Origin: Bacteroidota bacterium
Lineage (GTDB): Bacteria; Bacteroidota; Bacteroidia; Bacteroidales; JAAUTT01
Direction of reading: 5' to 3'
DNA length: 64,000 nucleotides
NCBI GenBank assembly: GCA_030706405.1
Contig: JAUZOO010000010.1
Coordinates: forward strand, 149,198 to 213,197
The notes under the pieces were generated by a model. It ran no database searches. It saw nothing but the letters and a program-made list of their open reading frames with translations, and was not told where the DNA came from. Of the stretch, positions 1-8,436 are shown piece by piece. The stretch's first letter is position 1. Every line of letters starts with the position of its first letter. A program made the translations under genes and the position numbers.

Positions 1-1368
1 TTCGATGAGGCTTCGGTATTCGGCCAGGTCGAAATTCAATAGTTTGCGTTTGGGAACGATGGTTTCGGGAGTTGCCATGTCGGCAAAAAGTTTTTCGCCA
101 GCTTCGAATTGTTTGGCTTCGCCGGATTGGAATACGCGTATCACGCCATATTCTCCGTCAAAACCTTCCTTAATAATGATCTGTCCGTTGCGCATGCGCC
201 GGATGGCTTCGGCTAAAAAGGGACCTCCTTCAGATTTAATGACTTCCAAATCTTTAAAAAGGAGGATATCGAATTCGGTGCCCAGTTTCTGGATGAGGTT
301 GAAATAGAGCTGTTGTACTTTCTTGGAGTTTTCGCCTGAGCCTACAATCTCGGAAAGGATTTCGGGCAGGGGAATGATGGAATGGAAATCGCGACGGTTG
401 GGGCGCAGGGAAATGTCGGTACGGTCGGAGAGCTGGGCGATGCGGCTGGCCACGCCAACTACCACGCGGCGCCCGCAAACAGGGCAAACGGCACGGTTAC
501 GGAGTGTTTCTACGGGATTAAAGCAAACCCCGCATTTGCGGTGACCGTCGTAATGGTATTTTCCTTCCTGCGGAAACATGTCGATGGTACCGAGAAAGGT
601 TTCTCCATTAGCCTGTTTTATGGCATTAAAAACGGAATCGTAGGAATAATCGCAATTGAAAACATTGGCATTTCGGCCAATGCGATCGGGCGAGTGGGCA
701 TCGGAATTGGAAAGCATGGTAAAGCGATCGAGCTGGCTGCACATCCAGTTGAGTGCCGGGTCTGTTGAAAGTCCGGTTTCCACGGCATGAATGTGGGAGA
801 TGAGGTCGTCGAAACAATCGTCGATTAAGTCAAAGCCGCCTTTTTCGCCAAGTACGGAAAACCAAGGTGTCCAGATATGGGCGGGGACGAAGAAGATGTC
901 GGGAGAACAGTTTAAGGCCAGTTCGAGCAGATTTCGCGAGTCGAACCCGAGGATAGGGCGGCCATCGGAAGTGATGTTTCCAATCTTGGCAAGTTCCTGC
1001 TGCATCTTTTCAACAACCTCAAACGATGGGGCATACAACAGGTTATGAACCTTACGGACTTTGTTGTTTTTCTTGTAAATACTCGAAATCTCGGACGATA
1101 GCACAAAACGTACTTCGCGGTCTTCGACCTCGGGATTGGTGAACGGAAGTTTTATCCGCAACTCCGGCCGCAGCTTGAACAATCCGGGTTCGGCAGGGAT
1201 AAGCTTCTCGCGAAGCTCTTTGGTCCATCCCGGATGGGTAAAGTCGCCCGTACCCATTAGCCCTACGCCTTTGATGCGAGCCCAGTAATCGAGGTGCTCC
1301 GGGTCGAGTTGCTTGCTGGTGGCCAGCGAAAAGTGGGAATGTATGTGAAAATCGGCGATGAATTGCAT
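1..1368 (-). CDS. PHP-domain endonuclease Q-type protein, C-terminus beyond window
   Basis: An uninterrupted frame runs from ATG at 1368 to the window edge (456 codons, no stop), so this is the N-terminal part of a longer protein. It begins MQFIADFHIHSHFS, a PHP metal-binding start, and later has NSDAHSPDRIG, a second PHP metal motif. A CX2CX12CX2C zinc motif lies near codons 275-295 (CGVC...CPVC). This order is typical of the endonuclease Q family (TIGR00375), which nicks DNA 5' of deaminated bases such as uracil or hypoxanthine. Family members of about 400 residues would already have stopped, so a C-terminal UvrD-like helicase fusion, known in some bacteria, is possible but lies outside the window. 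The family call comes from motifs; the nuclease role here is inferred. It stands alone, 86 bases after the LOG gene. Confidence 0.8.
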   Translation of the reverse strand, partial: MQFIADFHIHSHFSLATSKQLDPEHLDYWARIKGVGLMGTGDFTHPGWTKELREKLIPAEPGLFKLRPELRIKLPFTNPEVEDREVRFVLSSEISSIYKKNNKVRKVHNLLYAPSFEVVEKMQQELAKIGNITSDGRPILGFDSRNLLELALNCSPDIFFVPAHIWTPWFSVLGEKGGFDLIDDCFDDLISHIHAVETGLSTDPALNWMCSQLDRFTMLSNSDAHSPDRIGRNANVFNCDYSYDSVFNAIKQANGETFLGTIDMFPQEGKYHYDGHRKCGVCFNPVETLRNRAVCPVCGRRVVVGVASRIAQLSDRTDISLRPNRRDFHSIIPLPEILSEIVGSGENSKKVQQLYFNLIQKLGTEFDILLFKDLEVIKSEGGPFLAEAIRRMRNGQIIIKEGFDGEYGVIRVFQSGEAKQFEAGEKLFADMATPETIVPKRKLLNFDLAEYRSLIE

Positions 1369-1454
1369 TTAAAGAAGGTTTAAAAGTTACAGGGTTCAAA
1401 GGTTAAAAGCCTCGCTTTGTCACTTAATTACGTAATTTTCTAATCACATTAAGG

Positions 1455-2042
1455 TTAGACCGCTGCGCTGTTAATGGCCGATGAATCCCAGTCTGCCGAA
1501 TTTATTACGGCATCGGGAAGCTTTTCGGGCGAGTCGATGATCGTCCATATCTGGCGGTGCATGTCGCGCATAAAATTTTGAGCAATCATCTGTTCGAAAA
1601 ACTGGAGTAAAGGGTTAAAAAAACCATTAATATTCATGATGATGATGGGTTGGGTAAAACGCCCGAGCTGTTTAAGGGTGATGACTTCGAGCAGTTCTTC
1701 GAGCGTACCCACACCGCCGGGCAAAGCGACTACCGCATCCACGTTCTCAACCATACGTTTTTTGCGTTCGCGCATATCTTCAACCACAATCATTTCCGAA
1801 ACTTCTTCGTGAGCCCATTCCATGGCCATCATAAAATCGGGGATGATGCCGGTAATCTTGCCATTGCCTTTCACCATGCGGTCGGCCAGGGCTCCCATCA
1901 AACCAACGGCCCCTCCACCGTATAGCACGTGGATTTTATGGTTTAGGCATACCTCTGCCAAATCACGGGCAGCCTGCATGTACTGTTGGTCCACCCGACT
2001 ACTTGATGCGCAGAAAACGCAAAGGGTTTTGAGTTCTTTCAT
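1455..2042 (-). CDS. LOG-family cytokinin riboside 5'-monophosphate phosphoribohydrolase
   Basis: The 195-residue protein has the Rossmann-like LOG/TIGR00730 fold signature. An N-terminal VFCASSS strand-loop is followed by YGGGAVGLMGALAD (about 41-54) and the hallmark PGGVGTLEEL near 108-117, with an upstream MRERKKRM basic stretch near 90-97. In characterised members the PGGxGTxxE motif binds the nucleotide phosphate and the enzyme releases a free base from a nucleoside monophosphate. In non-plant-associated bacteria the physiological substrate is generally a purine monophosphate, and the old label 'lysine decarboxylase' is wrong. Length is normal for the family. It is cytosolic, with no signal peptide. 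It lies downstream of trxA but a terminator-like hairpin separates the two, so co-transcription is doubtful. Confidence 0.9.
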   Translation of the reverse strand: MKELKTLCVFCASSSRVDQQYMQAARDLAEVCLNHKIHVLYGGGAVGLMGALADRMVKGNGKITGIIPDFMMAMEWAHEEVSEMIVVEDMRERKKRMVENVDAVVALPGGVGTLEELLEVITLKQLGRFTQPIIIMNINGFFNPLLQFFEQMIAQNFMRDMHRQIWTIIDSPEKLPDAVINSADWDSSAINSAAV

Positions 2043-2090
2043 GGTTTGGGTATTGGTCGATAGACTAGCTGACTATCGTCTATCTATACT

Positions 2091-2122
2091 AAAAAAGCCG
2101 TCGGGTTAGGACAGCTTTTTTT
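2091..2122 (-). terminator. Rho-independent terminator of trxA
   Basis: Read on the minus strand, an interrupted stem GCTGTC / GACGGC with a seven-base loop is flanked by A- and T-runs and sits 18 bases past the trxA stop. Confidence 0.65.
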
Positions 2123-2139
2123 ATGTATGTTGTTGGAAA

Positions 2140-2457
2140 TTATAAAAGTGCTTCGAGTTTGTTAACCAGTACGCTTTTAGGCACAGCGCCAACTTGTTTG
2201 TCAACAATTTCACCACCTTTAAAGAACAGGATGGTAGGGATATTACGGATTCCGAATTTAGCGGAAACTTCGGGATTGCTGTCTACATCGAGTTTGGTTA
2301 CTACGGCGCGGCCTTCATAGTCGGCACCGATTTCTTTTACCAATGGTCCAACCATTCGGCAAGGGCCACACCATTCGGCCCAAAAATCTACTATTACGGG
2401 TTTGTCCGATTTGAGAACTACGTCGTCAAAATTGGCATCTGTTACATCTATAATCAT
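2140..2457 (-). CDS. trxA: thioredoxin
   Basis: A 105-residue cytosolic thioredoxin with the canonical FWAEWCGPC active site (redox cysteines C30 and C33), the buried aspartate at D24, and the cis-proline segment IRNIPTILFF near 71-80. It is the general dithiol reductant. Here it could also reduce the thioredoxin-coupled arsenate reductase encoded 5.5 kb away, although the sequence gives no specific link. Length and motif order are normal. It has its own terminator and faces away from the lipoprotein gene at 2757, so it is probably monocistronic. Confidence 0.97.
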   Translation of the reverse strand: MIIDVTDANFDDVVLKSDKPVIVDFWAEWCGPCRMVGPLVKEIGADYEGRAVVTKLDVDSNPEVSAKFGIRNIPTILFFKGGEIVDKQVGAVPKSVLVNKLEALL

Positions 2458-2756
2458 ACGATATCGTTTTTAGTTACTGTTTTGGTAATGAACTTTCAGG
2501 CACAAGTAGGGATGATTTCTGTGCTGATGACCAAAAATAAACAAATTTTTTAAAAGAATGTTTTCTAATTCTCTACTGAAGTATTTTAAATGTAAAACTA
2601 TTTTTAGATTTTAATAATCTTATAATTAACTGTTTGTGTAAATTTTAATATTTTTTCAGGAATTGATTAAACCTTTGGCCAGGGTGTGTATCTAAACAGG
2701 CAAAACACAACATTTAGAGAGAACAAAAACTAAATCTCATTTAAAATTTAAAGTGT
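2458..2756. other. AT-rich divergent intergenic region
   Basis: This 299-base spacer separates trxA (minus) from a lipoprotein gene (plus). It must carry both promoters, but I found no convincing TAnnTTTG box, operator palindrome or RNA structure. Confidence 0.5.
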
Positions 2757-3767
2757 ATGAAAAGAAAACTCTATTATCCGGTTGCCGCAATTCTTTTTAG
2801 CGGGTTACTTTATGTAGGATGTTCAAAGAACCTCGACACCCCGGGAAGTGGTGTGAGTGCTTCGGGAATTACCACTACAGATGCTGTTATTGTTCAGAAT
2901 GCAGAGTCGCAGGAAGCTGTTAACGACAAAGTTGAGCAAAGTATTGACAATACGTCCGATGCTGTTGAGTCGAACAAATTTACAGGTACAACTTTAAAAT
3001 CAGGTAGTATAGGTTACTCTCTGGCTATTGATCATCCAACTACCGATACTGCAAAAATTACCTTTCCAAAGGTTGTTACCATTGTTTATAACAATTCAGA
3101 TACGATTAATGGCGAACATACCAGCATGACAGGTACCGTTATTATTACAGTTGATACTATTCCTGTAGGAACAAAATCGTACTGGAGAAATCACGTAAAA
3201 CGCACCATTCAATTCCAAAACCTGACTGTAACTACCGACAGCTCGAAGTTTGTATTTAATGGAACCCGTGTTATGTATCGGTTATCTTCAAAAGTTAAAC
3301 AAAGTAGCGATTTGAAACTTCGTGCCGAAGCTATTGATTCTATTTCTTCGAATTATACCTTGAACGTAACTTCGGGTACTACCTCTAAAACGGTTACACG
3401 CATTGCTCATAAAACCCGCGATGCTATTGCTCATTTCGTAAGAGCAACCACTACCAGCAGATGGACTTCGGATATCAAAAGCGATACCATTAAAATTACC
3501 GGAGCAGTTACTGGTGTAAACAGTAATGGAGTTTCGTACAGCCGCGTAATTACAACGCCTATTGTTATCGTGTTCAAACAAAGTTGGCCGTATAATCAGG
3601 TTATTGCATCGGGTGTAATAACTTATACCGTTGGTACCAGCACTCCGTTTATCATTACGTATACCGGACTTGATGGATTTAACACGAATGTCAGCATCAG
3701 TCGCGATGGAAAAGTCAAGTTATTTCAACGCAGATGTGGGCGAAAGATGGGATCAGGCATGTTTTAA
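2757..3767 (+). CDS. hypothetical lipoprotein, 3' end possibly frameshifted
   Basis: The 336-residue product begins MKRKLYYPVAAILFSG and reaches a lipobox LYVGC with the lipid-accepting Cys at 22, so it should be an exported lipoprotein. The rest is Thr/Ser/Val-rich with alternating hydrophobic beta-strand patterns (for example VIITVDTIPVG) and no recognised catalytic motif; I cannot assign a family. The end is odd. After SISRDGK near residue 319 the frame reads a basic tail rich in R and K. Dropping one A from the AAAA run at 3710-3713 would instead give SSYFNADVGERWDQACFK, which is more like the rest of the protein. This could be a true frameshift or an assembly error. It is a single gene, ending in a strong convergent terminator. 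Confidence 0.75.
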   Translation: MKRKLYYPVAAILFSGLLYVGCSKNLDTPGSGVSASGITTTDAVIVQNAESQEAVNDKVEQSIDNTSDAVESNKFTGTTLKSGSIGYSLAIDHPTTDTAKITFPKVVTIVYNNSDTINGEHTSMTGTVIITVDTIPVGTKSYWRNHVKRTIQFQNLTVTTDSSKFVFNGTRVMYRLSSKVKQSSDLKLRAEAIDSISSNYTLNVTSGTTSKTVTRIAHKTRDAIAHFVRATTTSRWTSDIKSDTIKITGAVTGVNSNGVSYSRVITTPIVIVFKQSWPYNQVIASGVITYTVGTSTPFIITYTGLDGFNTNVSISRDGKVKLFQRRCGRKMGSGMF

Positions 3768-3784
3768 ATGATTGATTATAAATA

Positions 3785-3821
3785 AAAAGCCCCTTCATAA
3801 TTTTTTAATGAAGGGGCTTTT
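3785..3821. terminator. bidirectional terminator hairpin
   Basis: A perfect 14-bp stem (AAAAGCCCCTTCAT / ATGAAGGGGCTTTT) with a nine-base loop lies between the convergent genes ending at 3767 and 3846. A- and T-runs on both sides let it work in either direction. Confidence 0.9.
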
Positions 3822-3845
3822 CATTTATTTATAGTCCATTAACTA

Positions 3846-5357
3846 TCAAAGTCTCAAACGTCCCGATAATACCCAAGGGCTTACCGATGCCGGACGGATT
3901 GACTTGATGTTATATTGCGTATTGTCTTCCTCGCCCAAAGCGGCAACAGCACCGGCAATTACAGCGGCAATTGCGGCATCGTCTTTCTTTTCGGCTGGTT
4001 TTTCAGGTTCAGGGAAGCCGTCTCTGCGTAGTTTGAAGTAAGCTTCGGCAACCTGAGGAAGAAGTGCATACGACAGAACATCTTCGTCCTGTTGCTGGTA
4101 TTCTTTCATTTTGGCCCGGGTAGCTTCAAGCTCGGGAGCTATCAAATCGGCAGGGCGGCAGGTAATCGGCTGCTCATCACCCAAAATCAGTTTAGTGATT
4201 TCGGCAGGGATTGGTGCCGGAGTTTTGCCGTATTCGCCTTTAACCAAAGCTTTCGATTCTTTAGGAACCATTTTGTAGCGTTCGCCCATGAGCACGTTTA
4301 GTACGGCCTGAGTTCCTACAATTTGGCTGGTAGGAGTCACCAACGGCGGATAACCAAAGTCTTCGCGTACCCGGGGAACTTCTTTTAAAACTTCTTCGTA
4401 TTTATCGGCAGCATTGGATTGTTTGAGCTGCGATACAAGGTTCGAAAGCATACCTCCGGGAACCTGGTAAATGAGCGCATTAACATCAACTCCCAAAACT
4501 TTTTGATCGAGAAGTCCTGATTTGATATACTCTTCGCGTAAAGGTCTGAAATATTCGGCGATTTCGCTCAGTTTAGCGAGATCGAGACCGGTATCATATT
4601 CAGTACCTTGAAGAGATGCTACCAGCGATTCGGTTGGAGGCTGTGAAGTTCCCATCGACATTGGTGAGATAGCGCAGTCAACACTGGTAATGCCGGCTTC
4701 TATGGCTTTTAAGTAAGTCAGGGAGGCTGTTCCGCTGGTATAATGCGAGTGAAGTGCCAACGGAATATTAACGGCTTCGCGGATGGCTTTCACCAGGTCG
4801 TAAGCAGCGTAAGGCAGCAAAAGACCTGCCATGTCCTTGATACAGATAGAGTCAGCACCCATCGATTCAAGCCTTTTAGCATCGGCTACGAACAGGTCGA
4901 GCGAATGTACGGGGCTGGTGGTATAGCAAACGGTAGCCTGGGCATGTCCACCTTCTTTTTTACAGGCTTTAATAGCTGTTTCGATATTGCGGGGGTCGTT
5001 GAGGGCATCGAAGATACGGATGATATCCATACCGTTAGCAACGGCTTTCTGAACGAAATATTCCACAACATCGTCGGCATAATGCTTATAGCCTAAGAGG
5101 TTTTGGCCTCTTAAAAGCATCTGTAAAGGGGTCTTTTTTGCTTTGGCCTTGATAGCCCGCAGCCTGTGCCAAGGGTCTTCGTTGAGGAAACGCAGACAGG
5201 CATCGAAAGTTGCACCGCCCCAGGCTTCAAGAGAATGATACCCAATATCATCGAGCTTGTCAATGATAGGAAGCATATCCTCTAACCTCATACGGGTTGC
5301 TATCAGCGATTGATGGGCATCCCGTAATACGGTTTCGGTTATTTTAACTTTAGCCAT
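3846..5357 (-). CDS. biotin-dependent carboxyltransferase subunit (OadA / PycB / transcarboxylase 5S type)
   Basis: The 503-residue protein opens with TETVLRDAHQSLIATRM and EAWGGATFDACLRFL, the classic HMGL-like carboxyltransferase barrel of oxaloacetate decarboxylase alpha, pyruvate carboxylase B and methylmalonyl-CoA carboxytransferase 5S. FDALNDPRN, the SICIKDMAG lysine region and the metal-binding LHSHYTSG all follow in the expected order, then the conserved carboxylase domain. The biotinyl domain normally at the C-terminus of OadA is absent and is supplied by the separate carrier encoded 23 bases downstream of this gene's start side. Residues about 455-503 form an Ala-rich stretch followed by SPWVLSGRLRL, a tail that resembles OadG/MmdD-like small subunits. 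It would interconvert pyruvate and oxaloacetate; which complex it serves cannot be decided from sequence alone. Confidence 0.88.
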   Translation of the reverse strand: MAKVKITETVLRDAHQSLIATRMRLEDMLPIIDKLDDIGYHSLEAWGGATFDACLRFLNEDPWHRLRAIKAKAKKTPLQMLLRGQNLLGYKHYADDVVEYFVQKAVANGMDIIRIFDALNDPRNIETAIKACKKEGGHAQATVCYTTSPVHSLDLFVADAKRLESMGADSICIKDMAGLLLPYAAYDLVKAIREAVNIPLALHSHYTSGTASLTYLKAIEAGITSVDCAISPMSMGTSQPPTESLVASLQGTEYDTGLDLAKLSEIAEYFRPLREEYIKSGLLDQKVLGVDVNALIYQVPGGMLSNLVSQLKQSNAADKYEEVLKEVPRVREDFGYPPLVTPTSQIVGTQAVLNVLMGERYKMVPKESKALVKGEYGKTPAPIPAEITKLILGDEQPITCRPADLIAPELEATRAKMKEYQQQDEDVLSYALLPQVAEAYFKLRRDGFPEPEKPAEKKDDAAIAAVIAGAVAALGEEDNTQYNIKSIRPASVSPWVLSGRLRL

Positions 5358-5380
5358 TTTTTAAGATTTTTGATTGATGG

Positions 5381-5758
5381 TTATCCGAGAACTACAAGAA
5401 CTTGGCCAGCAGTAACAGCTTGACCTTGTGTTACCTGAATTTCAATAACTTTACCATCTGCAGGGGCAGTAATATCGTTTTCCATTTTCATGGCTTCGAG
5501 AATCAATAACGATTGACCGCGTTTTACAGTATCGCCAACGTTTGCTTTGATTTTTAAAATATTGCCGGGCATAGGTGAGGTAACCTTGGAGGTTGGGCCA
5601 GATGTAGCGGCAGCTTTTGAAGCTTTGGGAGCTGGAGCGGGTGCAGCGGCTGGTTTAGGAGCTGGAGCTGCTACCGGAGCTGAGCTTGATCCACCTTTTA
5701 CTTCTTCTACTTCAACCTCGTATTGTTGGTCGTTAACCTTAATTAAAAACTTTCTCAT
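5381..5758 (-). CDS. biotin carboxyl carrier protein
   Basis: A 125-residue carrier with a short N-terminal strand region, a flexible Ala/Pro linker (about 24-52, repeated APAPKPA-like units), and a C-terminal biotinyl domain. The domain holds the invariant EAMKMEN, in which K91 is biotinylated, and the SPMPGNI start that is typical of decarboxylase and transcarboxylase carriers. It is transcribed just before the carboxyltransferase gene (23-base gap), so the two should be made together and act as carrier and catalytic subunit. The carboxylase or membrane decarboxylase partner that loads or discharges the biotin is not in the window. Confidence 0.93.
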   Translation of the reverse strand: MRKFLIKVNDQQYEVEVEEVKGGSSSAPVAAPAPKPAAAPAPAPKASKAAATSGPTSKVTSPMPGNILKIKANVGDTVKRGQSLLILEAMKMENDITAPADGKVIEIQVTQGQAVTAGQVLVVLG

Positions 5759-5919
5759 GTTACTTTTTTATTTAAATTTTTTGAATGTATGTAATTTTAT
5801 TGTGAATCAGTTCACAGTTCAAAAATAGCATTTTAAATTTCCAAAACATAAAATTATAATTATAAAATCTAAATAACTTTTTGTTTTGTAAGATTTTGTA
5901 AATCAGGGATTTTAAATAA

Positions 5920-5962
5920 AAAAACGAAAGCCGGTCTGTGATAAAAGCCGGCTTTCGTTTTT
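5920..5962 (-). terminator. terminator of the arsenic operon
   Basis: A 15-bp perfect stem (AAAAACGAAAGCCGG / CCGGCTTTCGTTTTT) lies 41 bases past the acr3 stop on the minus strand. It would also shield the carboxylase genes beyond it from read-through. Confidence 0.9.
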
Positions 5963-6003
5963 AATATTTTTTCTTTTGTTATAAGGTTCCCAAAACAAAC
6001 CTT

Positions 6004-7044
6004 TTAGTTTTCAAAGAAACGTCGTTTGAAATACAGGGCCACGTTTACCAGTCCTATTAAAACGGGCACCTCTACCAAAGGCCCGATAACCGTTGCAAAA
6101 GCTACCTGCGAATTGATGCCGAATACCGCTACCGCTACAGCTATGGCCAGTTCGAAATCGTTACTTCCGGCAGTAAATGCGAGGGTTGTCGATTTTTCGT
6201 AATTGGCTCCCATCCATTTGGCTGCAAAGAAGGTGGTAAAAAACATGAGGGCGAAATATATCGAATAAGGTATTGCAACACTTACCACATCGAGAGGTAG
6301 CTCAATGATTTTTTCGCCTTTCAGGGAAAACATTACAAAAATGGTAAAGAGCAATGCAATTGGTGTTAACCATGACACTTTGGGGATGAATTGTTTAAAA
6401 TACCAATCGTCGCCCTTTAGCTGCCGCAGGATAAGGCTCGACAGCAATCCGGCAGCAAAGGGAATTCCCAGGTAAATCAGTACCGTGGAAGCTATCTCGG
6501 CAATAGATACGCTAACAACGGCTCCGCTTAAACCGAATAACGGAGGTAAAAAGGTGATGAAAACATAGGCGTAAACTGAGTAAAGAAAAACCTGAAATAA
6601 GGCGTTAAACGCTACTAATCCGGCAGCCAGTTCGGAGTCGCCTTTGGCAAGGTCGTTCCAAACCAATACCATGGCAATGCAGCGAGCCAATCCGACCAAA
6701 ATAACTCCAACCATCAGTTCGGGCCGATTATGCAGAAATGCGATGGCTAAAAGAAACATTACCAGAGGACCGATAATCCAGTTTTGAGTTAGAGAAAGCG
6801 AAAGCAGTTTTACGTTTTTGAAAACCAAAGGCAATTTCTCGTATTTTACCTTGGCCAGAGGCGGAAACATCATCAATATTAGCCCGATGGCTATTGGAAT
6901 ATTGGTAGTTCCCGAACTTAACGAATTCCAGAAATCCGAAATGCCGGGCGAAGTATAGCCAATGAGTACCCCAGCAAACATGGCGAGAAATATCCATAGC
7001 GTGAGGAAACGGTCAAAGAATGAAAGTTGTTTTGCTGTTCCCAT
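6004..7044 (-). CDS. acr3: ACR3-family arsenite efflux permease
   Basis: I chose the ATG at 7044 ([17 protein letters not shown]). An in-frame ATG at 7137 would add 31 residues that overlap the repeat element upstream and look non-coding. The 346-residue product has about ten hydrophobic spans and the ACR3 signatures [15 protein letters not shown] (with the conserved Cys in the fourth helix region) and [20 protein letters not shown] in the ninth. It exports arsenite across the inner membrane, driven by the proton-motive force; no ArsA ATPase is encoded nearby. It is the last gene of arsR-arsC-arsM-acr3 and is followed by a strong terminator. A 148-base gap with a REP-like hairpin separates it from arsM, which may affect relative expression. 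Confidence 0.93.
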   Translation of the reverse strand: MGTAKQLSFFDRFLTLWIFLAMFAGVLIGYTSPGISDFWNSLSSGTTNIPIAIGLILMMFPPLAKVKYEKLPLVFKNVKLLSLSLTQNWIIGPLVMFLLAIAFLHNRPELMVGVILVGLARCIAMVLVWNDLAKGDSELAAGLVAFNALFQVFLYSVYAYVFITFLPPLFGLSGAVVSVSIAEIASTVLIYLGIPFAAGLLSSLILRQLKGDDWYFKQFIPKVSWLTPIALLFTIFVMFSLKGEKIIELPLDVVSVAIPYSIYFALMFFTTFFAAKWMGANYEKSTTLAFTAGSNDFELAIAVAVAVFGINSQVAFATVIGPLVEVPVLIGLVNVALYFKRRFFEN

Positions 7045-7094
7045 GAATAGAAGATAAAAATATTTAGTACAGAGTATTGTTATATAAAATAAGT

Positions 7095-7154
7095 GCCAGC
7101 GCTCGTTTGTAATGTTACGCCACGGCAAGGCACGCATTACAAATGAGCGCCAGC
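7095..7154. repeat. REP-like inverted repeat inside the arsenic operon
   Basis: Two 20-base arms (7095-7114 and 7135-7154; 17 of 20 positions pair) flank a 20-base centre, giving a cruciform between arsM and acr3. The element is more GC-rich than the surrounding spacer and has no coding sense. It resembles dispersed palindromic elements (REP/MITE-like); copies elsewhere cannot be checked here. Confidence 0.6.
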
Positions 7155-7192
7155 ATCTGTTAAGTCAACGGCATTGAATTAGTAACTGTTAA

Positions 7193-8005
7193 TTATCTGG
7201 CTGGTTTTTCGGCATACACGGTGATGCTGAATATGCCTGCCCCGGACTTTTTGAATGCGTCCAGTTCCTGTTGGCTCAGATAATTCATTAGTATTTCGTC
7301 GGGGACACTAATGAGTTTTTCTTTTTGTACATTGATATTTATCAACCCTTTGTCGGTCATAATTTTAAGGTAATCGTCTTTTTGAATAGCTCCCGAAACG
7401 CAACCTGCATACATTTCAGCAGCTTCCCGAAGTCCTTTGGGTAAATCGCCGCGCAGTACCACGTCCGAAACCGATAGGTGAGCACCGGGTTTGAGCACAC
7501 GAAATATCTCTCCAAAAGCCTTTTCTTTATCGGGAACAAGGTTTAAAACGCAGTTACTGATGATAACATCGGCAGTGCTATCGGAAACGGGCATGTTTTC
7601 GATGTCGCCCAAGCGGAATTCCACGTTGGTAAAGCCAAGCTTTTGGGCATTGGCGCGGGCTTTTTCAATCATGGCCTCAGTCATGTCGATGCCAATAACG
7701 TTGCCACTTTCGCCAACTAAAGCACGAGCAACAAAGCAGTCGTTTCCGGCTCCAGAGCCCAGGTCGATAACGGTGTTGTCTTTTGTTATCCGGGCAAATT
7801 CGGTAGGAATACCGCAGCCTAAACCTAAATCGGCATCGGGGTTGTAGCCTTCGAGCTGACTGTAATTTTCACTAAAGATGCTATAATCAACCGACGAACA
7901 ACATCCTGTAGCCCCGCAACACGATGATTCGTTTTTACCTTTAGACTGGCTGGCTATTTCGCCGTATTTTTCTTTTACAATAAGTTTTAAATCAGAGGAA
8001 TTCAT
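7193..8005 (-). CDS. arsM: arsenite methyltransferase
   Basis: A 270-residue class I SAM methyltransferase. The N-terminal cysteine cluster SSCCGATGCCSS (about 27-38), the GLGCGIPTEFA segment, motif I VIDLGSGAGNDCF and the YAGCVSGAI cysteine are the ArsM hallmarks, covering both the SAM site and the cysteines that bind As(III). It methylates arsenite to methylated and volatile forms, which complements efflux. Its ATG overlaps the arsC stop by four bases (ATGA at 8002-8005), so the two are translationally coupled. Length is normal for bacterial ArsM. Confidence 0.95.
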   Translation of the reverse strand: MNSSDLKLIVKEKYGEIASQSKGKNESSCCGATGCCSSVDYSIFSENYSQLEGYNPDADLGLGCGIPTEFARITKDNTVIDLGSGAGNDCFVARALVGESGNVIGIDMTEAMIEKARANAQKLGFTNVEFRLGDIENMPVSDSTADVIISNCVLNLVPDKEKAFGEIFRVLKPGAHLSVSDVVLRGDLPKGLREAAEMYAGCVSGAIQKDDYLKIMTDKGLININVQKEKLISVPDEILMNYLSQQELDAFKKSGAGIFSITVYAEKPAR

Positions 8006-8427
8006 AATTGAGGTTCTATTTGTTCAACATAAAGTTTGTAGAATTCTGTTTTTATCTCGTCGCGTACACGGATGAACTCGCTCCAGATAAATTCGTCGGT
8101 TCCGGTGGCGTGCGATGGGTCGTCGAAGCCGATATGCAGGCGGTGTTTTACTTTTCCGATGAATGCAGGACACGCTTCGTTAGCTCCGCCACATACGGTA
8201 ATCACGTAATCCCATTCATCGTTCAGGTATTTTTCTACCGAATCGGAGGTGTGATGACTGATGTCAATGCCTGCATCTTTCATTGCTGCGACGGCTTTTT
8301 CGTTGAGTTTTCCCGAAGCCTGCGTGCCGGCCGAGCAAACGGTGATGTTCGGGTCGAACGACTGTAAAAAGCCGTGGGCCATCTGGCTGCGGCAACTGTT
8401 TCCTGTACAAAGAATTAATACTTTCAT
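8002..8427 (-). CDS. arsC: thioredoxin-coupled arsenate reductase
   Basis: A 141-residue low-molecular-weight phosphatase-fold ArsC. The P-loop CTGNSCR gives C7-X5-R13. The second and third redox cysteines are C79 and C86 in VCGGANEAC, with the seven-residue spacing known from the plasmid pI258-type enzyme. DDPSHATG follows as in the family. It reduces arsenate to arsenite for export by Acr3 or methylation by ArsM, and is recycled by thioredoxin. It lies nine bases after arsR and overlaps arsM, so it belongs to the same transcript. Confidence 0.96.
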   Translation of the reverse strand: MKVLILCTGNSCRSQMAHGFLQSFDPNITVCSAGTQASGKLNEKAVAAMKDAGIDISHHTSDSVEKYLNDEWDYVITVCGGANEACPAFIGKVKHRLHIGFDDPSHATGTDEFIWSEFIRVRDEIKTEFYKLYVEQIEPQL

Positions 8428-8436
8428 TTTTGAATA

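Noticed and set aside
254..1399. Several short minus-strand frames that could suggest a fragmented gene
   Set aside because: They lie in other frames; one uninterrupted frame from 1368 to the window edge carries all PHP and zinc motifs.
6004..7137. Longer Acr3 start at 7137
   Set aside because: The extra 31 residues are encoded by the REP-like inverted repeat; the start at 7044 gives the normal ACR3 N-terminus.
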